Numbered from the stretch's first letter, positions 35,684 through 44,723 are shown. The stretch: DNA of 64,000 nt from JALZVT01 sp039029135 (GCA_039029135.1 JBCCGT010000021.1:1-64000), one strand, 5' to 3'. Translations and numbers: made by a program. The notes: generated from the sequence alone by a model not told the origin.

Positions 35684-36235
35684 ATGCCCATGGTTCGGTT
35701 GCAGATCACGACGCTTTGCGCGCTTCTGTGCGGGATTGTGCTGGCGCTTTCCGGCGTGCACGCCCGCGCCGATGCAAGCGGACGCGTGAACACCGAACTG
35801 AACGGCGAGGTCGAGGCGATCAAGAGCGAACTGCTGTCGCTGCGCCGGGATCTCGTGGTGCTGGAGGAGCAGCTGCTGTTCCCGGCAAGTTCGCAGGTGG
35901 CGGTGTTCGTATCGCTCGACGTTGGCGAGTTTCTGGATCTCGATGCCGTGACCCTGCGGATCAACGGCAAGGAAGTCGCACATCATTTGTATACCGAAAA
36001 GCAGGTCGATGCGCTGATACGCGGTGGCGTGCAGAAGCTCTACGTCGGCAACGTCAAGCAGGGCGACAACACCGTGACCGCGTTCTTTACCGGCCGCGGA
36101 CCGTCTGGGCGCGACTATCGGCGTGCCAGCACGGTGACATTTGAAAAGACCTTCGAGCCCGCGTTTGTGGAGCTGAAGGTGACGGACTCGACCGAAAAAT
36201 ACCAGCCGGACTTCAAGGCGGCCGCAGGGCAATAG
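35684..36235 (+). CDS. exported protein of unknown function (TPR/ExbB block)
   Basis: A 183-aa protein with a signal peptide (cleavage near ARA|DAS, residue 31), a coiled-coil-like stretch EVEAIKSELLSLRRDLVVLEEQLL (about 42-65), and a beta-rich domain (VAVFVSLDVGEFLDLDAVTLRINGKEV to VKVTDSTEK). I do not recognise a named family. Position between the TlpA-like gene and the first TPR gene suggests a periplasmic part of the machine. A second ATG at 35690 is an alternative start. Confidence 0.75.
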   Translation: MPMVRLQITTLCALLCGIVLALSGVHARADASGRVNTELNGEVEAIKSELLSLRRDLVVLEEQLLFPASSQVAVFVSLDVGEFLDLDAVTLRINGKEVAHHLYTEKQVDALIRGGVQKLYVGNVKQGDNTVTAFFTGRGPSGRDYRRASTVTFEKTFEPAFVELKVTDSTEKYQPDFKAAAGQ

Positions 36236-36316
36236 TCGCCACCTTAGTACGTGGTGCAGGACGCTTGGAATGCGATCTAACCAACGGGTAAACGGGCGGA
36301 GTCGGGCTGACCTTTG

Positions 36317-38194
36317 ATGAAAGGATTTTTCTGCAAACTCATCTTGTTCTGCGCCCAGGCGGCCGATCCTGAAGGCTACAGCCCCGATCGCGTAGAGCTC
36401 GCCTATGGCGAAGTCCTGTTTTCCTATTATCAGCAGAACTTCGACGCCGCGCTGTTGGGTGTCGAGGTCGCGCGCGCGCAGGGCCACACAGCCGGCGCCG
36501 AGATGCGCTTTCGGCTTGCCGACGCGAGCTTTTCCTTCAAGGCTCGGATGTTCGATCGAGCGCAGGCGAAGCTTGACGAGATTCAGACTCGCTATCCGAC
36601 CGAGCTGACGGCGTTGGATCGGCTCCGACTCGCGTTCCATCTCGCCCGCGAGCATTACCGCACCGGCGACTACACGGCTCTCGCGTCCGAGCTCGACAAG
36701 ATTGAGCTGGGCACGCGACGCTTTGGCGCGAAACGCTTTCATCCGGAAGTCGAATTTATGCGTGCCGAGGTCGCCCTGGCCGCAGGCGACCTGACTCGTG
36801 CGCAGGCGCTGCTGGATGGACTGCCGAAGCACGACGAGCATCGACTCTACGGCTATTTCAATCTCGCCAGCCTGCTGCGCGAGCGTGACGATCCCGTGGC
36901 CGCGCTCGCGGTCTTTGGTGCGCTTGTAGAGTCGAAGCCGCAGACCGAGGCCGGGCGCGATATTCGTTCGCGAGCGATGCTGGCCAGAGCCTATCTGGAA
37001 CGCGAGCAGGGTGAGGCCGCTGCCGCGCGCCGCGCTTTGACCAGTATTCCGGCCGAAGGCCGCTATCGCGATCTGGGCATGGCCTCCTATGGCTCGCTCG
37101 CGATGGCCGAGGGCGACTATGAACTCGCGGCGCGAATCTGGCTTGCGCTGCAGCAGGACGCGAACTGGTCGCCGAGCACCGCCTCCGCGGCCCTGGCGTT
37201 TCCGCTGTCGCTGGAGAATATGGGGCGCGAACAGCTCGCGCTGGGTCACTACCGTGCGGCCGAGACGCGCTTCAACAACCGGGCGCTAAAACTCGACGAA
37301 CTCATTGCGCGCGCAGAAGAACCGGAGTGGATCCGCGGCCTGCTCGATGGCCTGGCTTCCGATTTCTCCGACCCTGAGATCGTTGCCGACTGGCAGGCCC
37401 GCATCGGCCACACCGATTGGCTGGAGTGGTTGGCGGCCGAGGGCAGTCACGAACTGGTCGAACAGTGGCGACATCTGCGGAGCGAGCGCGACTACCTGGC
37501 TCGGTTGCCCGAGCATCTCGAGTTTCTCGCCCTCGTCGCGACCGAGCAGCAGCGGCGCGGCGCGGCCGTGCGTGACGCGCTCGCGGACGATGGCCTGTTG
37601 GTACGTCACGAGGCGCTGGTGGCCGATCTGGCGGTGCGGCGTGAACGCTATTATCTGCTGCGCGATACGAATCCCGCGCAGACGAATGACTGGCTGACGG
37701 CGATGGCGAACCCGGACGAGCGCGCGATGCTTGAACGGCTGGCGCGCATGGCGGAGCTATCCGCGGCGCTCGAACCGGAGGCGGCGGCGCAGTGGCGGGA
37801 ACGTCTCGAGCGGCTGCGCGGCGTGCTGTTCTGGCAACTCGTCGACGACTCCGCGGTGCGGCTGCGCGGTATGCAGCGCGACATCGATCACGCGCAGAAG
37901 CTGGCCGATCGGCTGGAGTCGCAGGCAGAGCGCATGCAGGCGGCCGAGGCGGTCTTCAGCGCCGGCATCATGACCGACTTTTCCGAGCTGCGCGCGCGTG
38001 CCGGTGACTCGCTCGCCCGCGTCGACGCGGCCCTGGTCGAGCGCGAAGAGATGATCGCGCAGGCGCTCATCGAGGGCATGCGCCAGGAGGCTCGATCGCT
38101 GCAGGGCTACCTCGTCAGCGCGCGCGTAGGCATCGCGCGGGCGATGGATCGTGCCGTCGCGGTGATCGACGCCTCGCCGGAGGCACAACCGTGA
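36317..38194 (+). CDS. TPR-repeat protein, TPR/ExbB block
   Basis: A 625-aa helical repeat protein. A very short N-terminus (MKGFFCKLILFCAQA) could be a signal peptide cut before ADPEG, ending the export signal within 16 residues, which is unusually short. Repeats such as YGEVLFSYYQQNFDAALLGVEVARAQ run through about residue 330, and the C-terminal 150 residues are long charged helices, probably coiled coil (LRGMQRDIDHAQKLADRLESQAERMQ). ATG 36317 was preferred to the adjacent TTG 36314. It overlaps the next gene by 4 bp (GTGA). Likely a periplasmic scaffold. Confidence 0.82.
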   Translation: MKGFFCKLILFCAQAADPEGYSPDRVELAYGEVLFSYYQQNFDAALLGVEVARAQGHTAGAEMRFRLADASFSFKARMFDRAQAKLDEIQTRYPTELTALDRLRLAFHLAREHYRTGDYTALASELDKIELGTRRFGAKRFHPEVEFMRAEVALAAGDLTRAQALLDGLPKHDEHRLYGYFNLASLLRERDDPVAALAVFGALVESKPQTEAGRDIRSRAMLARAYLEREQGEAAAARRALTSIPAEGRYRDLGMASYGSLAMAEGDYELAARIWLALQQDANWSPSTASAALAFPLSLENMGREQLALGHYRAAETRFNNRALKLDELIARAEEPEWIRGLLDGLASDFSDPEIVADWQARIGHTDWLEWLAAEGSHELVEQWRHLRSERDYLARLPEHLEFLALVATEQQRRGAAVRDALADDGLLVRHEALVADLAVRRERYYLLRDTNPAQTNDWLTAMANPDERAMLERLARMAELSAALEPEAAAQWRERLERLRGVLFWQLVDDSAVRLRGMQRDIDHAQKLADRLESQAERMQAAEAVFSAGIMTDFSELRARAGDSLARVDAALVEREEMIAQALIEGMRQEARSLQGYLVSARVGIARAMDRAVAVIDASPEAQP

Positions 38195-40977
38195 GCTCGC
38201 GTGCGCTCCTATGCGTCGCCGTGACGATTTCGCTGCTGGCGGGCTGCGGCCTGCGCGGCGACGCGCGCGGCGGGACCTCGCTCGCGCGTGAGATCGCACG
38301 TCTGCCCGCCCTGGACGAGACGGAGCTCGAGCCGCTGGTGGACGCCGACATCGGCGCAGTCGTCGGCGCCTATCAGACCCTGTACCCGGGTCTCGAGGAC
38401 GCCGAACAGAATCACGCGGCGGGCAAACGGCTGGCGGACCTGCAGCTCGAGCGTGCCGGTTTGGCCATGGCGGACATCAAGAACCCGTACGACGACGCCA
38501 TCGTGCTGTACGAGGGACTGCTTGCGGACGGCGCCGGCAGCGATTCCAGAGACTCGCTGCTGTATCAGGTCGCGCAGGCGCACGATCTTGCGGGTCGCGG
38601 TGACGAGGCGCTCGTCTATCTGGACGAACTGATCCGCGACTTTCCGACCAGCGCCTACGTCCGCGAGGCGCACTTCCGGCGCGCGGAGCTCAACTTCTCG
38701 GCGGGTCGCTACGCCGCGGCGGCGACGGACTATCGGGTCGTCGCTGGCGCCGCCGAGGGCCGGCTGGCGCTGCACTCGACCTACATGCTCGGCTGGAGCG
38801 AGTTCAAGGGCAGCCAGCTCGAAGCCGCGACCGAGCAGTTCTATCGGGTCGTGGCGGAGACGAGCGCGGCACACGCGGCCGCCGCAATCGACGCGCCGTC
38901 GAGCGCGCATCGCGGCGAAACCGAGCTGCGCACGGACTCGCTGCGCGTGCTGATGCTCGCGCTCGAATACCAGGACGGCGTCGCGACCCTGGCCGCCGAT
39001 ATAAGCGCGCTCGACCGGCCGGACTGGCAGCACGGTGTCTACGCCGAGCTCGCCGAGCGCTACCTCACCCAGCGTCGTTACCTGGACGGAGCGGCGGTCT
39101 GGCGGCGCTTTGTCGATGAAAACCCGCTGGACCGCCGCGCGCCGAACGCCTGGGTGGCGATGATCGACACGCTGCTGGACGCTGACTTCGTCACCGAGAC
39201 GCGACCACAAAAGGCCGAGTTCATCGCCCGTTTCGGCGTTCGCAGCGAATACTGGACGCGCTTCGACGAGGCGGCGCGCGCAAGCTATGCCGAGCCCCTG
39301 GCTGCCTATCTCGACGAGCTGTCAAAGGTCTATCACGCGCGCGCGCAGGCCAGCGGCAAAGAGAGTGACTACCTTGCGGCCGTTGATCTCTATGAGCAGC
39401 AGCTGGACAGCTTTCCCCCCGATGCGCGCACGCCGGATACGCTGTTCCTGATCGGTGAAATCTACGCCGAGGTCAATCGACGCGAATCGGCGCTGGCCGC
39501 GTTCGAGCGCCTGACGAGCGACTACCCGGAACACGAGCAGGTTGCCGAGGCCGCCTATGCCGGTCTGCTGCTCCTCGATGGCCTGGTCGACGAGGCCGCT
39601 GTCGCGGCGGACGCCGCCGCCTGGGCGGATCGCAGGCTGACGGCGCGGCTCGCGTTCGCGCAGCGCTTCGCAGCAGATCCACGAGCACCAACGGTGCAGG
39701 CGGCGGCGGCCGATGAGCTGTTCCGGCGCGAAGACTATGCGCGCTCTATCGAGCTCGCTCATGGCCTGCTTACCCGGGGTGAGACGCTTGGCGTGGACCT
39801 GACGCGCAACTCACTGCTGCTCATCGGCCACGGCTCCATGGAGCTTGCGCAGTACGCGGCCGCCGAGCAGGCGTACGAGCGGCTGCTGACGATAGGGTTC
39901 GACGCCGACGTTGCCGAGCGTCGCCTGGCGAGCGTGTACAAGCAGGGCGAGATCGCCGAGGCGGAGGAGTCGCTCGATGCGGCGCTCGGTCACTATCTGC
40001 GCATCGGGGAAATCGATCCGACCGCCGCGCTGGCGGCCAGCGCCCACTTCGACGCGATCGTGATGTTGGAAGGGGCCGATCGGTCCGCCGACATCGCGCG
40101 TCTGCTCGAGTCTTTCCGCGTGCTGTATCCGCAGGATGAGCGGGCCGCGCAGGTGCCGCTGCGGCTCGCGCAGATGTACGAGGCCGACGACGACTTTGCC
40201 CGCGCCGCGCTCGAGTACCGCAACGTCGCGGCCACGTCCGCCGACACCGATGCCGCGCGGCAGGCCCAGTTCGTCGCCGCCGAGCTGTATCGCAAGGCTG
40301 ACGATCGGGAGGCGAGTCTCGCGGAATACCAGGCCTATGTGCAGCGTTTTCCGACGCCCTACGATGCGCACTTCGAGGCGCTGCAGGCGAGCGACGAGCT
40401 GCTCGGCGAGCTCGGACGGTCGCGCCATGGCGTGTGGCGCAGCAAGGTCGCGCTGCATGAACGCGTTGGCCGCAGCGCGACGCCGCGCATGAGTTTCCTG
40501 GCCGCGGAGGCGGCGCTCGGCCTTGCCGCCATCGACCGCGAGGCCTTCGCCGCGATACGCCTGCAGGCGCCGCTGAAGAAGTCCCTGCGCTCGAAGCAGC
40601 GCGCGTTGAAGGCGTCCGTCAAGGCGTACGAGGCGGTGATCGACTACGCGGTAGCGGAGTTCGCAACCGCTGCCACGTATCAGATCGCGGATCTGTACGT
40701 TGAGCTGTCGGCCTCGATCATGGCGTCCGAGCGCCCGAGCGGACTGAACGCGCTCGAGCTCGAGCAGTACGAGATCCTGCTCGAGGAGCAGGCGTATCCC
40801 TTTGAGGATCAGGCGATCGAACTGCACGAAATCAACATGCGGCGCGCGTGGAACGCGCCGGGTGGCGTTGCCGGCGATGTCTGGACCGCCAAGAGTTTCG
40901 CCGATCTCAAGGCCCTGATGCCGGGCCGCTACGACAAGAACGAACGGAAGGTGGCGTATGTCGAGAACATTCACTAA
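38191..40977 (+). CDS. large TPR lipoprotein, TPR/ExbB block
   Basis: A 928-aa lipoprotein: MSSRALLCVAVTISLLAGC puts the lipidated cysteine at residue 19, and no Asp follows it, so outer-membrane sorting is expected. The body is a long string of TPR-like repeats in Ala/Glu/Arg-rich helices (for example RDSLLYQVAQAHDLAGRGDEALVYLDELIRDFPTSAYVREAHFRRAELNF). It starts at GTG 38191 overlapping the upstream stop and ends 20 bp into the next gene. It would present a large periplasmic interaction surface. TPR outer-membrane lipoproteins are also part of the Myxococcus Glt machine. Confidence 0.85.
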   Translation: MSSRALLCVAVTISLLAGCGLRGDARGGTSLAREIARLPALDETELEPLVDADIGAVVGAYQTLYPGLEDAEQNHAAGKRLADLQLERAGLAMADIKNPYDDAIVLYEGLLADGAGSDSRDSLLYQVAQAHDLAGRGDEALVYLDELIRDFPTSAYVREAHFRRAELNFSAGRYAAAATDYRVVAGAAEGRLALHSTYMLGWSEFKGSQLEAATEQFYRVVAETSAAHAAAAIDAPSSAHRGETELRTDSLRVLMLALEYQDGVATLAADISALDRPDWQHGVYAELAERYLTQRRYLDGAAVWRRFVDENPLDRRAPNAWVAMIDTLLDADFVTETRPQKAEFIARFGVRSEYWTRFDEAARASYAEPLAAYLDELSKVYHARAQASGKESDYLAAVDLYEQQLDSFPPDARTPDTLFLIGEIYAEVNRRESALAAFERLTSDYPEHEQVAEAAYAGLLLLDGLVDEAAVAADAAAWADRRLTARLAFAQRFAADPRAPTVQAAAADELFRREDYARSIELAHGLLTRGETLGVDLTRNSLLLIGHGSMELAQYAAAEQAYERLLTIGFDADVAERRLASVYKQGEIAEAEESLDAALGHYLRIGEIDPTAALAASAHFDAIVMLEGADRSADIARLLESFRVLYPQDERAAQVPLRLAQMYEADDDFARAALEYRNVAATSADTDAARQAQFVAAELYRKADDREASLAEYQAYVQRFPTPYDAHFEALQASDELLGELGRSRHGVWRSKVALHERVGRSATPRMSFLAAEAALGLAAIDREAFAAIRLQAPLKKSLRSKQRALKASVKAYEAVIDYAVAEFATAATYQIADLYVELSASIMASERPSGLNALELEQYEILLEEQAYPFEDQAIELHEINMRRAWNAPGGVAGDVWTAKSFADLKALMPGRYDKNERKVAYVENIH

Positions 40978-41599
40978 CCGCCTCGGTGGCGCGCTGCTGG
41001 TGCTCGCGCTTGCCGCCTGCGCGGTGCCCGGCGCCCTGGTCCGCAAGCCGGCAACGGCGCAGGACCCCGGCGCGTCGACCGCGTCCCAGCGCTTCGCGTC
41101 GCTGGAACGCGAGGCGGCCGACGTAGAGGTCAGCGCCGCTAGCGCGCAGCTATTCGATCAGGCGCTCGCGCAGCTGCGGGCGGGTGAGTTCGCGGCCGCG
41201 ATCGAACCGCTGTCGCGCGTGACCCGATCGCAGCCGGAGCTGTCCGGACCCTGGCTGAACCTGGGGCTCGCGCGGCTGGCGCTGGGCGAGTCGGACGCCG
41301 CCGAGCAGGCCTTCGAGCGCGCGATCCGCGCGAACCCGATGAACTGCAATGCCTACAACGAGCTCGGCGTGCTCGAACGCGAAAACGGCGAGATCGAAAA
41401 CGCGGAGGCCGCCTATCTCGCCTGTCTCGATCGCGACCCGTCGTTCGCGGCCGCGCACCTGAACCTCGGGATTCTCTATGAGCTGTATTTGGGTCGACTG
41501 CCCGACGCGCTGGATTCCTATCGCTCCTACCAACAGATTGCCGGCGAGGAAGATCCCAAGGTCAAGGGTTGGATCGTCGATCTGGAGCGCCGCCTGTGA
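40958..41599 (+). CDS. small TPR lipoprotein, TPR/ExbB block
   Basis: A 213-aa lipoprotein with lipobox LALAAC (Cys21) followed by three to four TPRs (ALAQLRAGEFAAAIEPLSRV; WLNLGLARLALGESDAAEQAFERAIRANP; YNELGVLERENGEIENAEAAYLACL; HLNLGILYELYLGRLPDALDSY). The ATG at 40958 lies inside the 3' end of the preceding gene (20-bp overlap), and its own stop overlaps the next GTG start by 4 bp. It probably binds a partner in the same complex. Confidence 0.85.
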   Translation: MSRTFTNRLGGALLVLALAACAVPGALVRKPATAQDPGASTASQRFASLEREAADVEVSAASAQLFDQALAQLRAGEFAAAIEPLSRVTRSQPELSGPWLNLGLARLALGESDAAEQAFERAIRANPMNCNAYNELGVLERENGEIENAEAAYLACLDRDPSFAAAHLNLGILYELYLGRLPDALDSYRSYQQIAGEEDPKVKGWIVDLERRL

Positions 41600-41931
41600 G
41601 CAGCTGCTACCGCGTGTTGACCAAGCTCGCGCGCTCCGCGACGCTCGGTGCGCTGCTGTTCGGTGGGGCATCGAGCGCGCTTGCCGACGATGAGGCCGTT
41701 ATCCAATTGGACGAAACCGTGATCTCCGGCAATCAAGAGTTACCCAAAGTTCTGTATATCGTTCCCTGGCAACAGCCGCTCGGACCACCGGACCTGGAAG
41801 TGCGCCACGACTTCACCGCCGAAGACATCTTTCGGCCGCTGTACCCGCCGGCGCACAAAAGAGAAATTCGCTATTACCAGTCGCTGAGCGCCGCTGAGGC
41901 TCATGCGGACCAAGAGGAGACCAACCCGTGA
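41596..41931 (+). CDS. small exported protein of unknown function, TPR/ExbB block
   Basis: A 111-aa protein from GTG 41596, chosen because it overlaps the previous stop by 4 bp and gives a normal signal peptide (cleavage near ALA|DDE). The mature part begins with IQLDETVISGNQELPKVLYIVPWQQP, a stretch I believe recurs beside ExbB genes in related bacteria, but no function is known. The end is acidic. It may be a periplasmic or outer-membrane adaptor for the ExbB motor. Confidence 0.8.
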   Translation: MSSCYRVLTKLARSATLGALLFGGASSALADDEAVIQLDETVISGNQELPKVLYIVPWQQPLGPPDLEVRHDFTAEDIFRPLYPPAHKREIRYYQSLSAAEAHADQEETNP

Positions 41932-42596
41932 ACGCTTTTGAAACCGTCATCGCATTCTTTCAGAACGGTGGCCCGTTCATGTATCCGATTGCGATTGTGC
42001 TCGCCATCGGTCTGGCGATCGCGATCGAGCGCTATGTCTACCTGAGCGCGCAGCTCGTCAAGAACCGGCGCGACTTCGACATGCTGCTGCCGCTCTTGAA
42101 ATCCCAGCGCCTGCGCGAGGCCAACACGCTGACCAACAAATCGAAATCTGCGATGGCGCGCATCGCCGCCGACGGCATGACGCGTCGCGAGGCGAGCCGC
42201 CGCCGCTCCGACATTGAGTCCGCGATGGAGGAGGGGCTGCTGGAGATTCTGCCCAGCATCGAACGACGCACGCCCTATCTCGCGACCTTTGCCAACGTTG
42301 CGACCCTGCTCGGTCTGCTCGGCACGATCATCGGTCTGATCGCGGCCTTCACCGCGGTCGCCAACGCCGATCCCGCCGAGAAGGCGACGCTTCTGTCGCA
42401 GAGCATCTCGATTGCAATGAACACCACGGCGTTCGGTCTCATGGTCGCGATCCCGCTGCTGCTCGTGCACTCGCTGCTGCAGAGCAAGACCAGCGCGATT
42501 GTCGAGAGCCTCGAGATCGCCGTCGTCAAGTTCCTCAATCTCATGGACGGCCAGACGCCGAACTCGCCCGCCCAACCCGCGCCTAGCGCTGGCTGA
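41928..42596 (+). CDS. ExbB/TolQ/MotA proton-channel protein
   Basis: A 222-aa inner-membrane protein, the size and fold of ExbB/TolQ: helix 1 at about 16-36 (FMYPIAIVLAIGLAIAIERYV), a long cytoplasmic domain with the conserved SDIESAMEEGL segment, and a helix pair at 119-190 (LATFANVATLLGLLGTIIGLIAAF and TAFGLMVAIPLLLVHSLL). With ExbD partners it converts proton-motive force into motion of an envelope protein. GTG 41928 overlaps the preceding stop. Only one such subunit is encoded here, with two ExbD-type partners. Confidence 0.92.
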   Translation: MNAFETVIAFFQNGGPFMYPIAIVLAIGLAIAIERYVYLSAQLVKNRRDFDMLLPLLKSQRLREANTLTNKSKSAMARIAADGMTRREASRRRSDIESAMEEGLLEILPSIERRTPYLATFANVATLLGLLGTIIGLIAAFTAVANADPAEKATLLSQSISIAMNTTAFGLMVAIPLLLVHSLLQSKTSAIVESLEIAVVKFLNLMDGQTPNSPAQPAPSAG

Positions 42597-42645
42597 TACC
42601 GGGCGCAGAGTCCACGCGTAAGCAACGAGAGCCGATCCAATACCG

Positions 42646-43212
42646 ATGAAGAGAATTCGCAGGCATCGCCGCGACCTGCAGGAGGCCGCGGACCTGGACG
42701 TCACGCCGTTCATGAACCTCATGATCGTGCTGGTCCCCGTGCTGCTGCTGTCGATGGTGTTCACGCACACGACGGTCATCGAACTGAATTTTCCGGCCGC
42801 TGACGGCGCGGAGGGCGCGTTCGATCCCGAGAGCGTCCATCTCGAAGTGCAGGTCCGCGGCGACGAACTGATCGTCGCCGACGGCCGTGGCGGTACGATC
42901 AAGGCGCTGCCGGGCAAGGATGGTCTACCCGACTTCGTCCAACTCACCGAAGTGCTGAAGGCGGTGAAGCGGCGTATGCCCGACAAAGAAGACATCACCA
43001 TTCTGCTAGAAGAAGAGACCGACTATCAGACACTGGTGTCGGTGATGGACAGGGTGCGCTCCTATCCGACCGTGCAGGGCGTCGACGTCGTGCAGGCAGA
43101 GCTGTTTCCGGTGATCTCTCTGGGTGATACGCCCAAGGCCAAAGTGTCGCTGGCTTCACCAGTCGCGCCAATTGCGCCATTAGCGCCATTAGCGCAAGGG
43201 ACGGGTTCATGA
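42646..43212 (+). CDS. ExbD/TolR-type biopolymer transporter, first copy
   Basis: A 188-aa ExbD-like protein. A short basic cytoplasmic N-terminus, one helix (DLDVTPFMNLMIVLVPVLLLSMVF) with the proton-carrying D18, and a periplasmic domain. The end has a small repeat SPVAPIAPLAPLAQ. It starts 49 bp after exbB, the only real gap in the coupled part of the block; the stop overlaps the next start by 4 bp (ATGA). Confidence 0.9.
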   Translation: MKRIRRHRRDLQEAADLDVTPFMNLMIVLVPVLLLSMVFTHTTVIELNFPAADGAEGAFDPESVHLEVQVRGDELIVADGRGGTIKALPGKDGLPDFVQLTEVLKAVKRRMPDKEDITILLEEETDYQTLVSVMDRVRSYPTVQGVDVVQAELFPVISLGDTPKAKVSLASPVAPIAPLAPLAQGTGS

Positions 43213-43724
43213 CCGCGCTCGTTAAAGCCCGCCGGCGTGAACTGCAGAAACGCAGCCAGTCTGTGGGTCGGCTGAACCTCGTCTCGCTGATGGACATCTT
43301 CACCATCCTGGTCTTCTTCCTGATGGTGAACTCTTCAGACGTCGAGGTGCTGCAGACGAATGCCGACGTCAAGCTGCCGGACTCCAACTCGGAACAGCGA
43401 CCCGAAGAACAAACGATGATCACCGTGTCGGATGAAGACGTGCTGGTCATGGGGCGCTCCGTCGCGAGCGTCGCCGAGCTCACCGGTAGCGAAGAGGCGA
43501 TCGCCGGCCTGGCGGACGAGCTGCGCTACCAGGGCGAACGCAAGGCGCGGGGAGCGCAGCCCCCGGATGACGGCTTCGAAGTCACCATCATGGGCGATCG
43601 GGAGATTCCCTACTGGCTGCTCAAGCGCATCATGCTTACGTGTCAGCAGGAGAACTTCCTGCAGATGTCGCTCGCGGTCAATCAGCTGCAGGGTGACGGC
43701 GCCGCCGTGGGAGCGGGCCGTTGA
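43209..43724 (+). CDS. ExbD/TolR-type biopolymer transporter, second copy
   Basis: A 171-aa ExbD-like protein with D29 in the single helix (LVSLMDIFTILVFFLMV) and a periplasmic domain that has little identity to the first copy. Having two different ExbD proteins beside one ExbB is also seen in the Myxococcus Agl motor and in some TonB-like systems. It is coupled at both ends by 4-bp overlaps (ATGA upstream, TTGA downstream). Confidence 0.9.
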   Translation: MTALVKARRRELQKRSQSVGRLNLVSLMDIFTILVFFLMVNSSDVEVLQTNADVKLPDSNSEQRPEEQTMITVSDEDVLVMGRSVASVAELTGSEEAIAGLADELRYQGERKARGAQPPDDGFEVTIMGDREIPYWLLKRIMLTCQQENFLQMSLAVNQLQGDGAAVGAGR

Positions 43725-44677
43725 CCTCCATCGCCGTACAGCCGCAGCTGAGCATCGAGTTCGATCTGCCCTGGGTGCACAACCAGCGCGACCGTCGCGA
43801 GTTCCGTCGCTGGCTGACTATCCTGCTGGTCCTGACCCTCGCCATCGGTATCGGCGTGCCCTTCGTCAGTCTGCCGGAGCGCGAGCGCGCAGACTTGGAA
43901 GAGCTGCCGCCGCAGCTTGCGCGCATCAAGCTGAAAAAGCCCGAGGTCAAGATTCCGCCGCCGCCGCCCCCGGTGATCGAGGACAAGCCCGAGCCCGTGC
44001 CCGAGCCCGAGGTCAAAGAGAAGGCACCCGAGCCGGAACCGCGGGTTGAGGCGCCTAAGCCTGAGCCCGTGCAGGCAGCGCGCGAGAAGGCCAAGACCTC
44101 CGGGCTGCTCGCCTTTTCCGACGCTTTCGCCGACATGCGTCAGGCCGTCGACGTGTCCAAGCTCACCCAGACCACGGCGATTGCCAGCGGTGCGGGCGAT
44201 GCGGCGAGCATCGATCGGTCGCTCCTGACGTCCAAAACCGGCACGCGCAGTGCCGGTGTGAACGTGGCCGCGATGTCGCGCGAGACTGGTGGCGTTGCGC
44301 TATCCGGTCGGGAAACGACGCGGGTCGAGACCCCGGTTGAGCAGAGCGGCTCCGGCCGTCAGCGCGTGGCCCAGACGCCGCCGTCGGGCGAGCGCAGCAT
44401 CGAAGAGGTGCGACGGGTGTTCGACGCCAACAAGGGCGCGATCTTTGCCATCTACAATCGGGCGTTGCGCAAGAACCCCGGGCTGCAGGGCAAGGTGGTT
44501 CTCGAACTCACCATTGCGCCGAGCGGCGCCGTGACGGATGCGCGCGTGGTCGACAGCGAGCTGGACGATCCGGCCGTGGTGAACAAGATCGTCAATCGGG
44601 TGCGGTTGTTCGATTTTGGCGCCCGCGAGGTTGGTACTACCAAGATCAATTACCCGGTGCACTTTCTCCCCAGCTAG
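43721..44677 (+). CDS. TonB-like protein with AgmX/PglI-type C-terminal domain
   Basis: A 318-aa protein from TTG 43721 (overlapping the second exbD stop, TTGA). One membrane helix lies at 31-51, a Pro/Glu/Lys-rich periplasmic spacer at 75-115 (KIPPPPPPVIEDKPEPVPEPE), and a low-complexity linker leads to a TonB-like domain from residue 227 (IEEVRRVFDANKGAIFAIYNRALRKNPGLQGKVVLELTI). This C-terminus is that of AgmX/PglI-type proteins; GltJ/GltG of the Myxococcus machine have related ends. It would span the periplasm and transmit force from the ExbB/ExbD motor. Convergent with the DUF6491 gene. Confidence 0.87.
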   Translation: MTSIAVQPQLSIEFDLPWVHNQRDRREFRRWLTILLVLTLAIGIGVPFVSLPERERADLEELPPQLARIKLKKPEVKIPPPPPPVIEDKPEPVPEPEVKEKAPEPEPRVEAPKPEPVQAAREKAKTSGLLAFSDAFADMRQAVDVSKLTQTTAIASGAGDAASIDRSLLTSKTGTRSAGVNVAAMSRETGGVALSGRETTRVETPVEQSGSGRQRVAQTPPSGERSIEEVRRVFDANKGAIFAIYNRALRKNPGLQGKVVLELTIAPSGAVTDARVVDSELDDPAVVNKIVNRVRLFDFGAREVGTTKINYPVHFLPS

Positions 44678-44723
44678 CTGGGCACGCGCGAGCTGATGCG
44701 CCTATGCGGCGATCGGGTCGCGT

